Source: Sphaerulina vaccinii (Eukaryota; Ascomycota; Dothideomycetes; Mycosphaerellales; Mycosphaerellaceae). Taken from it: a stretch of 64,000 bases of DNA. The stretch spans positions 1,488,001 through 1,552,000 of the forward strand of contig JAKUDP010000012.1 in NCBI GenBank assembly GCA_022570795.1, given 5' to 3'. The position numbers were made by a program, and so were the translations under genes. Below the pieces are notes generated by a model. The model saw nothing but the letters and a program-made list of their open reading frames with translations, ran no database searches and was not told where the DNA came from. Positions 39,371-49,490 of this stretch are shown piece after piece; within the stretch, counting starts at the first letter, position 1, and the number at the start of each line of letters is the position of its first letter.

Positions 39371-41722
39371 ATGCATTTCTGCAGTGTCCTTGTGGCATTG
39401 GCGTTCGCCTTGGGCGTGACGGCGACTGCTGAACCAGATCCGACTGCGGGTATCAAGGCACTGGTGAAGAGACGAATCCCCGACTATGTCGACTGCTTTT
39501 CCTTCTCCATTGAACCAAGCAAGTACAGCTCGAACGAATCTGCAACGACTCCTCCAAATGACGAGTACACTCTGTCGAACGGCGACAATGGAATTATCAA
39601 CATCTCTGGCAATTCTCCAATAGCTCTAGCTAGCGGACTACGATGGTACCTGGCCAATGTGCTCCATCTGGATATATACTGGTTCATAGGCAGTAACTAC
39701 GATTTGCTGCACGGCGACCTACCACCTCTCAACGACACCTATCATGGCTCTTCGATTGTGCCATATCGCTACTGGGCTAATACAGTGACGTTCAGCTACA
39801 CTGCCGCGTTCTGGAGCTGGGAAGATTGGCAGATCCAGCTAGATTGGATGGCACTTCGCGGCATCAACCTTCCTTTGGCCTGGGTCGGCTTTGAAAAGAT
39901 TCTCCAAGATGTTTTCATCGAGGCTGGCTTCAATAAGGCTGAAATCGCCACGTTCCTCTCTGGCCCGGCTTTTCAAGCTTGGAATCGATTTGGCAACATT
40001 CAAGGATCGTGGGGAGGCGACTTGCCACAGAGCTGGATCGACCACCAATTCGAGCTAAACCAATTGATCGTAGCTCGCATGGTCGAGCTAGGTATGACAC
40101 CGGTACTGCCTTGCTTTACTGGCTTCGTGCCTACTTCGATCGGTAGACTTCATCCGAATGCGTCTTTCGTGAATGGAAGTCAGTGGAACGGGTTCCAGGC
40201 ACAATACACCAATGTAACATTCCTGGAGCCTTTTGACCCGCTTTTCACAACTTACCAGGAGAGCTTCATTTCCAAGCAGATCGAGGCGTATGGCAATGTA
40301 TCGAACATATACACCCTGGACCAGTACAACGAGAACGATCCATACTCAGGCAACGTGACATATCTGGAGAGTGTAGCAACAAACACAATCGCCAGTCTCA
40401 AGGCTGCAAATCCAGCTGCAGTCTGGTTCATACAAGGCTGGCTCTTCTACAGCGCAGCAGAGTTCTGGAACGATACACGAATAGAAGCCTATCTTGGCGG
40501 TGTCGACAACAAAGATATGTTGATTCTTGACCTGTTCTCCGAATCACAACCCCAATGGCAGAGGACGAACTCATACTTTGGCAAGCCGTGGATCTGGTGT
40601 CAATTGCACGACTATGGCGACAATCGAGGTCTGCATGGCCAAGTTGAGAACGTCACTATCAATCCTGTGCTGGCTTTGGCAAACGAGACAAGCACCATGG
40701 TTGGTATTGGTCTCACGATGGAAGGACAGGAAGGCAATGAGATTATATACGACATTCTCCTAGATCAAGCCTGGTCGTCCAAGTCGATCGATAGTGCTGC
40801 GTACTTTGAGGATTGGGTGGCTGCACGTTACCACCATGAAGGATCTTCTCTACTGCCTCAAAGACTCTATAGTGCCTGGGACATGATGCGTCAAACGGTG
40901 TACAACAATACCGATATTGAAGCTGCAGAAGCAGTCACCAAATCCATCTGGGAGCTCGAACCCAACACCACCGGCTTATTAAACAGAACCGGACACCATT
41001 CGACTCTGATCTTATACGACCCAAAAACCCTCATCACAGCTTGGAAGAACTTTTACTCCGTATCCAAAGATCTCCCAGATCTCTGGAAAGTAGAAGCATA
41101 TCGCTTCGACCTCGTAGACATAACCCGCCAAGTCCTAGCGAATGCTTTCTACCCTCTTTACACATCCTTCGTGGAAAAGACAGCGAACAGCTCTCTGCCT
41201 GTCGATAGCTACTCTTCCTCCCCAGAAGCCAAGATAGACGGAGCGAAGATGATTTCCATCCTCAAAGACATCGACTCAATCCTCGAAGCCAGCGGAAACG
41301 CCCATTTCAGTCTTTATTCCTGGATCAACTCCGCTCGTCTCTGGGCTCCTGCATCGAATTACGCCGCAGATAACAACATGACTGTAGACGAAATCGCAGA
41401 TTTCTACGAATATACTGCTCGGAACCAGGTTACGTGGTGGGGTCCTGGGGGCGAGATCAGTGATTATGCTTCGAAGCAGTGGGCTGGTCTGATTAAGTCT
41501 TATTACGTGCCACGCTGGGAAAGGTTTGTGGATTTTACGTTGAATAGTAGTACGAGTGCTGGTGGGGTGAACGAGGGGTTGCAGAAGAGTCTGAAGGAGT
41601 TTGAGATGGGGTGGCAGTTTGAGAAGAGTGCTACTGTCGTGGGGATGGAGAAGCCTGGGCCAGATTTGGAGGCGACTATTGGGGAGGTTGTGAAGAGGTG
41701 GCCGGACGTTTTTGGGGTGTGA
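39371..41722 (+). CDS. Secreted/vacuolar alpha-N-acetylglucosaminidase (GH89)
   Basis: An uninterrupted CDS of 783 residues, close to human NAGLU (743). A signal peptide (MHFCSVLVALAFALGVTATA) is followed by the GH89 N-terminal domain (GLRWYLANVLHLDIYW). The catalytic barrel has PYRYWANTVTFSYTAAFWSW, WVGFEKILQDVF, an acid/base candidate Glu321 in YNENDP and a nucleophile candidate Glu451 in TMEGQEGNEIIYD. The helical C-terminal domain ends ATIGEVVKRWPDVFGV. Many NxS/T sites fit a secreted or vacuolar glycoprotein. GH89 enzymes remove alpha-linked GlcNAc, for example from heparan-type chains in animals; the fungal substrate is unknown. No neighbour hints at it. Confidence 0.92.
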   Translation: MHFCSVLVALAFALGVTATAEPDPTAGIKALVKRRIPDYVDCFSFSIEPSKYSSNESATTPPNDEYTLSNGDNGIINISGNSPIALASGLRWYLANVLHLDIYWFIGSNYDLLHGDLPPLNDTYHGSSIVPYRYWANTVTFSYTAAFWSWEDWQIQLDWMALRGINLPLAWVGFEKILQDVFIEAGFNKAEIATFLSGPAFQAWNRFGNIQGSWGGDLPQSWIDHQFELNQLIVARMVELGMTPVLPCFTGFVPTSIGRLHPNASFVNGSQWNGFQAQYTNVTFLEPFDPLFTTYQESFISKQIEAYGNVSNIYTLDQYNENDPYSGNVTYLESVATNTIASLKAANPAAVWFIQGWLFYSAAEFWNDTRIEAYLGGVDNKDMLILDLFSESQPQWQRTNSYFGKPWIWCQLHDYGDNRGLHGQVENVTINPVLALANETSTMVGIGLTMEGQEGNEIIYDILLDQAWSSKSIDSAAYFEDWVAARYHHEGSSLLPQRLYSAWDMMRQTVYNNTDIEAAEAVTKSIWELEPNTTGLLNRTGHHSTLILYDPKTLITAWKNFYSVSKDLPDLWKVEAYRFDLVDITRQVLANAFYPLYTSFVEKTANSSLPVDSYSSSPEAKIDGAKMISILKDIDSILEASGNAHFSLYSWINSARLWAPASNYAADNNMTVDEIADFYEYTARNQVTWWGPGGEISDYASKQWAGLIKSYYVPRWERFVDFTLNSSTSAGGVNEGLQKSLKEFEMGWQFEKSATVVGMEKPGPDLEATIGEVVKRWPDVFGV

Positions 41723-42280
41723 TGGACACTCTGCTGGTAGTTTGACAACTTCTACTCTTGCGTCGGAGTGAGGAGAGCTCTAAAGTGTAGGCCAGCAGTC
41801 TGTGAAGTAAACGAACGAGCTACTTCTACTATCCCCATCCTCAAGCCATATATGTATATGTATATATAGAGCTGTCACAAGCCAAAAGCGGCGACGTCAT
41901 CTTCACTGGCTTCACGAACCCATCAAACTCAAAAGTCTGGTGGTGCCTGTTTGCGAGGTGTTCACTTCAACCATGAACGATGTCTCGTGGCTGCATCTCT
42001 TACCTGCAGCTGCAAGTCATATGGTCGTCGCCGCCTCCACTACCCATACGATGTGCTGTCCGGATAGGCGGTAGGCCTCCGCGGGGAGGTTCTTCCTTGC
42101 TGCTGCATGCCACGTCAGGAACAGCAGCAGGCATCGCTAACAACATAACAACAATTCAACCTCGATCTGGTTGGTCTTCTTGGGACAATAATCTGTATAG
42201 CTGCCCGACCACACTCCCTCTCACAGCCACTCTCATGTCGTGGTAGAGTGTACAGTCAGCGGTACAGTACCCACACAGCC
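41723..42280. other. Intergenic with a short TA-rich tract
   Basis: This 558-bp span includes a roughly 24-bp alternating TA/TATG tract near 41849-41872. An open frame at 41980-42246 reads as random. The promoter of the DDHD gene must lie here. Confidence 0.4.
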
Positions 42281-45085
42281 ATGTCGAGCTCCTCTTCGGC
42301 TGCCGCCAATCAATATGTGAGGAGCCATCTGCATCTCCCAGAACCTCCTCCGCCAGTCAATGCACGCTTCTTCTACACCAGCGACCTGCCCATCGACGAC
42401 CCGCTCAGTCCACTACCGCCTCCCACGACATCGACGAGTAGCGTCTCCAGGCAGCCTCCCAAACCATTCTCCGAGTACGACAATAGTGCCCTCGACAAAG
42501 CATGGAATGATCTGCGGAGGAAGATACTCGCATACAATGAAGAGAGGGGAGAGAAGGACTCGAGTAGAGTGAGACCGAGGAAGGGGTCGAGTGCAGCTGC
42601 TAGCCAGAGAGATAGAAGAGGCTCTGGTTCACGATCTCGTCCAGCACATGCACTACGAGCCAAGGCTGGGGCTCATGTTCCGTCTGGTCTCAGTCATGTC
42701 GAAGGTCCAGCAGAAGAAGATGAGCTACACGAGGAAGCACCGCCACAAGCACCAATCCACAGTGTCACAGAGGTGGCCAGCAGTCTCGAGTCCACTACTA
42801 CAGGAACGCCTTTTGCACGAGCACCATCGAGGAAGAAGGTAGATCCACTACATCGTTTAGAGGAGAGGCCGACCAGGCCTATAGCTCAACAACATGACAC
42901 ATACAAGTGGGACGATCGAGCTCATCTGGCTGAGCGCAGTCCTGCTCCTTCATCTCGTCCTCCGGCACCACGCTCGCCTCATACCAAGGTGGCCGTAGGC
43001 ATCTCTCGCCTGCACCAAGTCGAGATGCCAGAACTGCATATGACACCTATCTACTGGACTCCTGTTCACGATACAGCACAAGTCGTACGAGGGACATGGT
43101 TCTACCAGGATACTATGCTGCCTGTAGAGACGCCTGTAGCCAACATGCTTGAAGCTGGGTATGTGGATCTGCAATGCTGGACTGATACGTGGAAGGATGA
43201 GTTGAACAGTGCAGTCGAAGTGGGCGCCATTGGCGAGATGAAGATCGTGCATAAGCTATGGCCTGAGCAGAAACCGAAAGTGAAGCCGAACAGAGCAAGT
43301 TCGATACGGAGCAACCAGGATCAGACGGTGCTGGAGACTGCTGCCAGTATGCTATACTCTACGGATCCGGAAAGCGTGGAGCAGCATAGATCCAAAGCTG
43401 TCGAGGCGGCTTGTGATGTGATTGATGTCTCGACAGGAGGTGCAATGGACAATAAAGCATACGGCAACTCGACATATGGCAGAGCTGGGGCAATACGGCA
43501 GTATACTACTTGTGGCGTGCTATATGCCAATGAACGAGAGGCCAAGATCCTCAAGCCGACACTGCTGCCATCAGCATACTATGGCAGACGTCCATTGGCA
43601 AACTATGTCCGCAAAGGTCATGCTATTGGCATACCAGTTGTACGAGGATTCGATCAAGCCATCTGGGACAAGCTGCATCCACCGAAGCAGGGCGCGAAAG
43701 CTACCAAGGCAGCACATGGCGTAGCGACTTCTGGATCCAGCGCGGGTGTAAGAGCTAAGCTGGATCCTGACCTCGCACTAAGTGACAGACCTAAAGTCAC
43801 AGATCTTGTCTTTGTCATACATGGCATTGGACAGAAGCTGAGTCAGCGCATGGAGAGTTTCCACTTCACTCATGCTATCAATGCCTTCAGGCGAGAGATG
43901 CAGGTTGAATGCGGCAATAAGGAAGTGAAGACGCATTTCCGAAAAGACATGGGCGGTATCATGGTACTGCCTATCAACTGGCGCCATTCGCTCTCTTTCG
44001 AGGAAGGTGGCTACCGACCTGACGATGCATCTGGAGAGGGCGGCATCAAAGATCCTACAAGAAACGAGTTTACGCTACAGGATATCACACCTGACACACT
44101 GCCATCGGTTCGTGGCATCGTGTCTGATGTCATGCTTGACATTCCTTATTACATGTCTGAACACCAGCCGAAGATGATCGCGGCCGTGATCAAGGAGGCC
44201 AATCATGTATACAAGTTGTGGTGTCAGAACAACCCTGGCTTCTCTGAGCACGGCAAAGTCCATATCATCGCACACTCTCTCGGGTCTGTCATGGCCATCG
44301 ACATTCTATCCAAACAGCCTACAGTAGTCCCGCCTCATCTCAGCGACCCCACACAGATCGACATCGAGACAGACGACATCGACCACTTTCTTTTCAATAC
44401 ATCCTCGCTCTTTCTGGCAGGCAGTCCGGCTGGATTCTTTGTCTTACTGCGCCGATCTCAACTTCGCCCACGAATAGACAATCCCTCCACACAGGCTCAG
44501 GCTGACCCAGAAAGCAACACATCAACTATCTGCGGCGAACGAGGCCAATATGGCTGCATAGCAGTCGACAACATTTACAACATCATCAATGGCTACGATC
44601 CTGTTGCCTATCGAATGAATGCCGCCGTCGACTCCGCATACGCAGCATCTTTACGCAAAGCTCACGTTCCCAACAATACACCCTCTTACTGGTTCCCTGC
44701 TGGTACATCCAACACTCAACGCTGGTTTGGCGGCGGGTATGGCTACCCTACCACAGCGACTGGAGATGCTGGATCAAGGAACATATCTGTTCTGCCGAGA
44801 CTGCCAAGTAATGTTGAGCTGGAAGTCCACAACTTCACCAGAGAGGAGATTGCAGAGAAGAGGATGACGTTGTTAAACGATAATGGACAGATTGATTACT
44901 TTGTGAAATATGGTGGAGGGACGTTCGAGATTCAGTATTTGACTATGTTGGGGGCGCATAGTGCTTATTGGGGATTGAGGGACTTTATTAGGATGGTTGT
45001 TGTGGAGGTTGGGAGGGAGAGAGGAAGAGAGGGGACGTTGCCGGGGTTGAGGGCTGTGAAGAAGAAGGTGCATGGGGCGAAATGA
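42281..45085 (+). CDS. DDHD-domain phospholipase (PA-PLA1-like)
   Basis: An uninterrupted CDS of 934 residues starting MSSSSSAAANQYVRSHLHLP. The first 260 residues are disordered and Pro/Ser-rich. A WWE-like stretch follows (MTPIYWTPVHDTAQVVRGTW), then a hydrolase core with VFVIHGIGQKL and the nucleophile elbow IIAHSLGSVMAIDIL. The C-terminal DDHD domain has Asp in QIDYFVKY, His in LGAHSAYW and Asp in LRDFIRM. This matches the intracellular phosphatidic-acid-preferring phospholipase A1 family, including yeast YOR022C, which is mitochondrial. The family handles phosphatidic acid and related lipids in membrane traffic or mitochondria. Usual fungal length is 700-1000. Confidence 0.92.
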   Translation: MSSSSSAAANQYVRSHLHLPEPPPPVNARFFYTSDLPIDDPLSPLPPPTTSTSSVSRQPPKPFSEYDNSALDKAWNDLRRKILAYNEERGEKDSSRVRPRKGSSAAASQRDRRGSGSRSRPAHALRAKAGAHVPSGLSHVEGPAEEDELHEEAPPQAPIHSVTEVASSLESTTTGTPFARAPSRKKVDPLHRLEERPTRPIAQQHDTYKWDDRAHLAERSPAPSSRPPAPRSPHTKVAVGISRLHQVEMPELHMTPIYWTPVHDTAQVVRGTWFYQDTMLPVETPVANMLEAGYVDLQCWTDTWKDELNSAVEVGAIGEMKIVHKLWPEQKPKVKPNRASSIRSNQDQTVLETAASMLYSTDPESVEQHRSKAVEAACDVIDVSTGGAMDNKAYGNSTYGRAGAIRQYTTCGVLYANEREAKILKPTLLPSAYYGRRPLANYVRKGHAIGIPVVRGFDQAIWDKLHPPKQGAKATKAAHGVATSGSSAGVRAKLDPDLALSDRPKVTDLVFVIHGIGQKLSQRMESFHFTHAINAFRREMQVECGNKEVKTHFRKDMGGIMVLPINWRHSLSFEEGGYRPDDASGEGGIKDPTRNEFTLQDITPDTLPSVRGIVSDVMLDIPYYMSEHQPKMIAAVIKEANHVYKLWCQNNPGFSEHGKVHIIAHSLGSVMAIDILSKQPTVVPPHLSDPTQIDIETDDIDHFLFNTSSLFLAGSPAGFFVLLRRSQLRPRIDNPSTQAQADPESNTSTICGERGQYGCIAVDNIYNIINGYDPVAYRMNAAVDSAYAASLRKAHVPNNTPSYWFPAGTSNTQRWFGGGYGYPTTATGDAGSRNISVLPRLPSNVELEVHNFTREEIAEKRMTLLNDNGQIDYFVKYGGGTFEIQYLTMLGAHSAYWGLRDFIRMVVVEVGRERGREGTLPGLRAVKKKVHGAK

Positions 45086-45850
45086 GGCACTGACTGGTTG
45101 TCAAATGGACGTGAATAGACTTCGGCAGGACAGAGGAACTTAGGAAGGATTGGGGACTATTGGTTTTCTGGTCTTACATAGCATGATACCCATATGAGCA
45201 TTCGCACTCGAACGGAGCGAAAGCTCAATTGCACATCTTCGTTCTCTGCAGCGATGATGTGACTTTGCCACTGATTTCTGATATAGCATGCTGACGCGTG
45301 GTCAGGCGACGATGGAGTTACGATTCCTCATCTGGAGTAAGGCCGGCCTTCGTCACTCTCAGCAGGCTCTGGTTTGCTCACATGTTTGCTCTCCTAGACA
45401 AAGAGCGTGGAAATTCTGACTACATATTCGCTTCCAGTTCATATTCAGTTGTGGACATCCAAAATTCATCGTCTATAGACGGAGACCATTAGCCTTTCCA
45501 TTCTATAACATCAAATCTCTACACGGACTTTGTATACACAAGCATCTCAAGGCAGAGATCGATCTGATGGCTGACCAGATCGACGCAAAAGCCATTGGCT
45601 TCACCTGCTGTTGCTGCGAAGACATCATCAACAACGCGCCACGCCGGTATTATTTGCTCGCGACACCTCACTTCCCATTTCGAGAATCTGAAATGAGGCT
45701 ATAAGTTCAACTCACTTCAAATGGCAATTCCTCGACCTCGACTTCGCTCGCCAAGTGATATCCATACATCGAATTACATCTTCAACTCTCTTATAACAAC
45801 TCATTCATCCAACACAACATCAACACACTCTCTGGCACCATAGTATCAAC
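45086..45850. other. Intergenic upstream of F-box-like gene
   Basis: This 765-bp span has no recognisable coding frame. From about 45700 it is CA/CT-rich like a leader. Confidence 0.4.
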
Positions 45851-46330
45851 ATGAACATGGAAGACGACAGCCTCGCAATGCGCGCTCGGCTCCAAGCTAT
45901 ACCCCCAGAACTTTACAACATGATCTACGACTATACCTTCACCGCCAATGCCGCTACCAGGATGGAGACTCCGCCAGACTACGAGTTCTCCAAAGAGCTG
46001 GTAGTAGCATCCAAGCTCCACGTCGGAGAATCACACTGCAACACCCTCAACGCCAGACTCCCGCATTTGCTGCACGTCGATCGCCAGAGCAGGCTGCAGT
46101 TCGCGAAATCTTACTACGGATCTTCGGATTACATCGTATACGGGATCTCCCACATTGCGCAGCTCATGAGGGTCATCTCGCGAGAGTACTGGCCCCTCAT
46201 ACGCTCACTGCGTCTGATGAGGTCCTCTGGTATTCCATACGGCCTTAGCGCTGTTGGCTGTAACTTCATTCGAAGGATCTTGCGGGAGATTTTCGACGAG
46301 ACAGTGGCGGAGATGATCCAGCTCAACTAA
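45851..46330 (+). CDS. Short F-box-like / 2EXR-type protein
   Basis: An uninterrupted frame of 159 residues starting MNMEDDSLAMRARLQ. The segment LQAIPPELYNMIYDYTFTAN has the F-box-like beginning common to large fungal families. LPHLLHVDRQSRLQFAKSYY follows, the usual second motif (LL.V.RQ.R.E....YY) of these proteins. The rest is helical. Such proteins are numerous, fast-evolving and mostly uncharacterised in Dothideomycetes. A role as a substrate adaptor for ubiquitin ligases is possible but unproven for this short type. No intron is seen. Confidence 0.7.
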   Translation: MNMEDDSLAMRARLQAIPPELYNMIYDYTFTANAATRMETPPDYEFSKELVVASKLHVGESHCNTLNARLPHLLHVDRQSRLQFAKSYYGSSDYIVYGISHIAQLMRVISREYWPLIRSLRLMRSSGIPYGLSAVGCNFIRRILREIFDETVAEMIQLN

Positions 46331-46513
46331 AGTCGAGGTAGGTTGGTGGCACAGATCAATCCTGTCTGTCTATGGCTTCTAACAGATGCGACTTCCAGAT
46401 CACTGAGATTCTCCCAGCAGCAGCGACAACAGCCAGGCCGTCGACTCTGCGTCCAGCATCTCCAAGCTCGACTGAAATGATCCAGAGAACCGAGCTGGGA
46501 CGGCCTCGCGCGC

Positions 46514-47318
46514 TCATCGACCTCCAGTAACATCAAGAATGGTACCCGTCACGTACGAAGAAGCTGGAGAGAGAAGCCAAATAACAGCTTCAGCAACTTC
46601 ATCGGCTTCTCCAGCGCGGCCGAGAGGCGTCGTCTTCCCCAGCCTGTCTGCGCGGCCAGGATCTCCTCCGCTGGCATGGATGTCAGTATTGATTAGGCCT
46701 GGGCGAACAGCATTGACGCGAACGCCTTCAGACCCGAGTTCTTTGGCAAGTCCAACAGTGAGCGTATCGATAGCACCTTTCGAGCCTGCGTAGTCGACGT
46801 ACTCGTTGGGTGCCCCTGGATGCAATCAGCCAGTTCTTTCATTAGTGTGATAAGTGATGATCTGTACCTAGCTTTGCTGCAGCAGATGAAATGAAAACAA
46901 TGCTTCCTCCATTGCCACCTCTTGATTTAGACATACGTCGAGCGGCTTCGCGCGCACAAAGATATGCTCCTAGTATATTGACATCAAACACTTCTCGTAG
47001 GCGAGCAATGTCTATATCTACCAATGACTTCGCAGGCTTCGTGATGCCGGCATTGATGACCACAGCATTAATCTTGCCGAACTGCCTCTCCATATCATTG
47101 AACATGTCGAGCACATCCTGCTCATTCTCGACTGCTCCCTTAAGACATGCGTTGTCTCCGCCAGCAGCGTTTACTGCAACACATGTGGCTTGAGCAGCTT
47201 CGGAATTCTGGACATAGTTGACTCCCACGTTCCAGCCTCGCTTGCCTGCGAGGATGGCTGTTGCGCGGCCGATGCCACGAGATGCGCCTGTGATGAGGAC
47301 GTTGGTTCTCTCAGCCAT
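46514..47318 (-). CDS. Short-chain dehydrogenase/reductase
   Basis: Minus-strand exons 47318-46868 and 46815-46514 join in phase 1 to 250 residues, the classical SDR length. Features are the cofactor motif TGASRGIGRA, VVINAGI, catalytic Ser in IVFISSAAAK, YAGSK with Tyr and Lys, and VRPGLINTDIHASGG. The chain is close to the 3-oxoacyl-ACP reductase/glucose-dehydrogenase-like class. The residues after the first strand (VNYVQNSEAA) suggest NADP(H) use less clearly. The substrate is unknown. It faces an Old-Yellow-Enzyme-type reductase across 379 bp, so the two may be co-expressed in handling reactive carbonyls (inference). Confidence 0.9.
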
Positions 47319-47697
47319 GATGAGTTCAGGGATGTCAGTGTACAGGTTGAGATGGGAGAGCAGGGAGTCAATGTGGTCGTTGAGAAAACTGGAGACACTC
47401 TTGGCACCTCTGTTTTGGCGTAGTTGATCTCACGCGACTGTCTTACTGTCATCAACAACAACCCTCTCAACAAGACATACCGAGAATCGATACATCGACA
47501 CGATGGCGTCTTATCAAGAACAAGGCCTCAATGCCTTCAGCGAGCCGCCTGGAAAGCGATCTCGCCTTGAAGAAAGCTAACCGAGGTCGAATCCGAGACG
47601 CGTTTGTTGCTTAACAATCCAGTTTCGTGTTTCGCGACTTTCTCATGTCCATGTTGACTATCGACACTCTCTTCTCTGTACTAATCTTGCAGCATAC
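47319..47697. promoter_or_regulatory. Shared upstream region of SDR and OYE genes
   Basis: This 379-bp divergent promoter contains an intron 3' end for the OYE leader (TACTAATCTTGCAG ending at 47692) six bases before the OYE ATG, so the OYE mRNA probably has an upstream non-coding exon. Confidence 0.5.
47503..47580 (+). other. Possible 25-codon uORF in the OYE leader exon
   Basis: ATG to TAA encodes MASYQEQGLNAFSEPPGKRS and five more residues (RLEES). It lies upstream of the leader intron acceptor at 47692. It is not in frame with or joined to the OYE CDS. Its transcript status is unknown. Confidence 0.3.
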
Positions 47698-49095
47698 ATG
47701 ACTTCGGGATCTTGGCAGCATACCAGACAAGACCGCAGAATGGCTCCAAGCGCATACAACACGCCTGCTGAAGGCATACCGTACTTCACGCCAGCACATG
47801 CCAACTCGCCAGGAACGCCTTTCGATAAGAATGCGAGGGTACCGACATTATTCAAGCCACTCACCATTCGCGGTGTTACACTTCGCAATCGCATCGTCGT
47901 GGCACCCATGTGTCAATACTCGACAGCCGAAGCTGGACCACAAATCGGTGCACTCACGCCTTATCACAATGTCACTCTGGGACATTATGCTCTAAAAGGC
48001 GCTGCTCTGGTGTTCATCGAGGCTGCTGGAGTACAGCCAAATGGTCGCATCAGCCCAAATTGTCCCGGCGTGTGGAGTGACAGCCAGATCGACGGCGTCA
48101 AGTCTGTTGCCGACTTCATCCACAGCCAAGGCGCTCTCTGTGGCCTTCAACTTGCCCATGCAGGACGAAAAGGCAGCACAATGCCACCATTTATCGCTGC
48201 TGGCAAGAAGGCCGCGAGTATTCGCGCCACGAAAGAGGCTGGCGGCTGGCCTGACAACGTAGTTGGCCCTTCTGGAGGAGACGACTTCACCTGGGATGGC
48301 ATTGCGAGTTCTGATCCCAAAGGTGGCTACTACGCACCTCGAGAGTTGAGTCTTGAAGACATTCAGCAACTCGTCCAAGACTGGGCAGCCGCAGCAGTAC
48401 GCTGTGTTCGAGCTGGAGTCGATGTCCTCGAAGTCCATGGAGCGCATGGCTACCTGATCCACCAATTCCTTAGTCCGATCACGAATAGACGCACAGACAA
48501 GTACGGCGGCTCATTCGAGAACCGGACAAGACTGGTTATTGAGATCATCCAAGCCATACGGAAAGTGATCCCAGCCAGCATGCCACTGTTTCTCCGGCTA
48601 AGCTCTACCGAATGGATGGAAGAGACAGACATCGGCAAGCGATTGGGAAGTTGGGATGTGGAAAGCACGATCAAGCTCACGAAAATTGTCGCAGACATGG
48701 GCGTGGACTTGCTAGACGTGTCTTCAGGCGGCAATCATCCTCAACAGCGCATCAACATGTTCAACTCGAAAGACTACCAGATCAAGATTGCCGCGCAGAT
48801 TCGGAACGAAGTCAAGGCTGCAAAGAAGGAGATTCTGATAGGCGCCGTGGGTCTCATCACTGAAGCTGAGCAGGCTCGCGACATCGTTGAGGATAGTGAT
48901 AGTATTAAGAAGGAAGCTGAGACTGCTAAAGCCATGACTGAGGCGAGTAACGATAAGGAGCCAATGGCTGATCTTATTCTGGTTGCAAGACAGTTCATGC
49001 GAGAGCCAGAATGGGTGTTGAAAGTTGCTTGGCGACTTAGAGTCGATATTGCTTGGCCGACACAGTTCTTGCGAGTGCGGTTTCCAAAGCTATAG
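47698..49095 (+). CDS. NADH:flavin oxidoreductase / Old Yellow Enzyme (YqjM-type)
   Basis: An uninterrupted CDS of 465 residues. The TIM barrel has LFKPLTIRGVTLRNRIVVAP, MCQYSTAEAG, LQLAHAGRKG with the substrate-binding His, HGAHGYLIHQFLSPITNRRT, DKYGGSFENR and ARQFMREPEW near the end. MCQYS and the barrel layout are typical of the thermophilic-like (YqjM, class III) OYE group. The enzyme binds FMN and reduces activated C=C bonds with NAD(P)H. An unusual charged insert (EDSDSIKKEAETAKAMTEAS) sits in the C-terminal part before ADLILVARQ and lengthens it over the usual 340-420. An upstream leader intron ends six bases before the ATG. Confidence 0.9.
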   Translation: MTSGSWQHTRQDRRMAPSAYNTPAEGIPYFTPAHANSPGTPFDKNARVPTLFKPLTIRGVTLRNRIVVAPMCQYSTAEAGPQIGALTPYHNVTLGHYALKGAALVFIEAAGVQPNGRISPNCPGVWSDSQIDGVKSVADFIHSQGALCGLQLAHAGRKGSTMPPFIAAGKKAASIRATKEAGGWPDNVVGPSGGDDFTWDGIASSDPKGGYYAPRELSLEDIQQLVQDWAAAAVRCVRAGVDVLEVHGAHGYLIHQFLSPITNRRTDKYGGSFENRTRLVIEIIQAIRKVIPASMPLFLRLSSTEWMEETDIGKRLGSWDVESTIKLTKIVADMGVDLLDVSSGGNHPQQRINMFNSKDYQIKIAAQIRNEVKAAKKEILIGAVGLITEAEQARDIVEDSDSIKKEAETAKAMTEASNDKEPMADLILVARQFMREPEWVLKVAWRLRVDIAWPTQFLRVRFPKL

Positions 49096-49490
49096 ATGTC
49101 CATAGATGTAGAATGCCAACATTGCCCTACCTAGCCCACTCCAAGTGTGGTCGTTTCGCATACCGCCTCTGAGACACCCACTCGATGGTAGATCGCATGG
49201 CCAGAGTGGGTCATCCGACAACCCGGATCTTGGCCGGGGTGTTGCAGATGTCGTGATCGACTAATCGAATTCGCGACTTCAACACGCGGAGAACACGCCT
49301 TGAAGGATCGACGAACAGCAAATCTCTGTCACGTTGAGTGCTACCATGCCCATGCCAAGCGCAAGATGGTCCAAGCTACGATGCCACTACGATGCCACGC
49401 CACTACGATACACTCTTATATCGATGGCCTTCTGCTCCATGAGCGTGCCTGGCCTTCTCGCTGTTCTATTGACTGGAAGACTTCCACACC
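49096..49490. other. Intergenic between OYE and the broken transporter
   Basis: This 395-bp span contains a short direct repeat of GATGCCAC(T/G)AC-type words near 49380-49400. No gene is seen. Confidence 0.35.

Noticed and set aside
41980..42246. Open frame of 88 codons upstream of the DDHD gene
   Set aside because: It has low-complexity, random-looking composition with no start context or homologous motif. It is more likely promoter or leader sequence.
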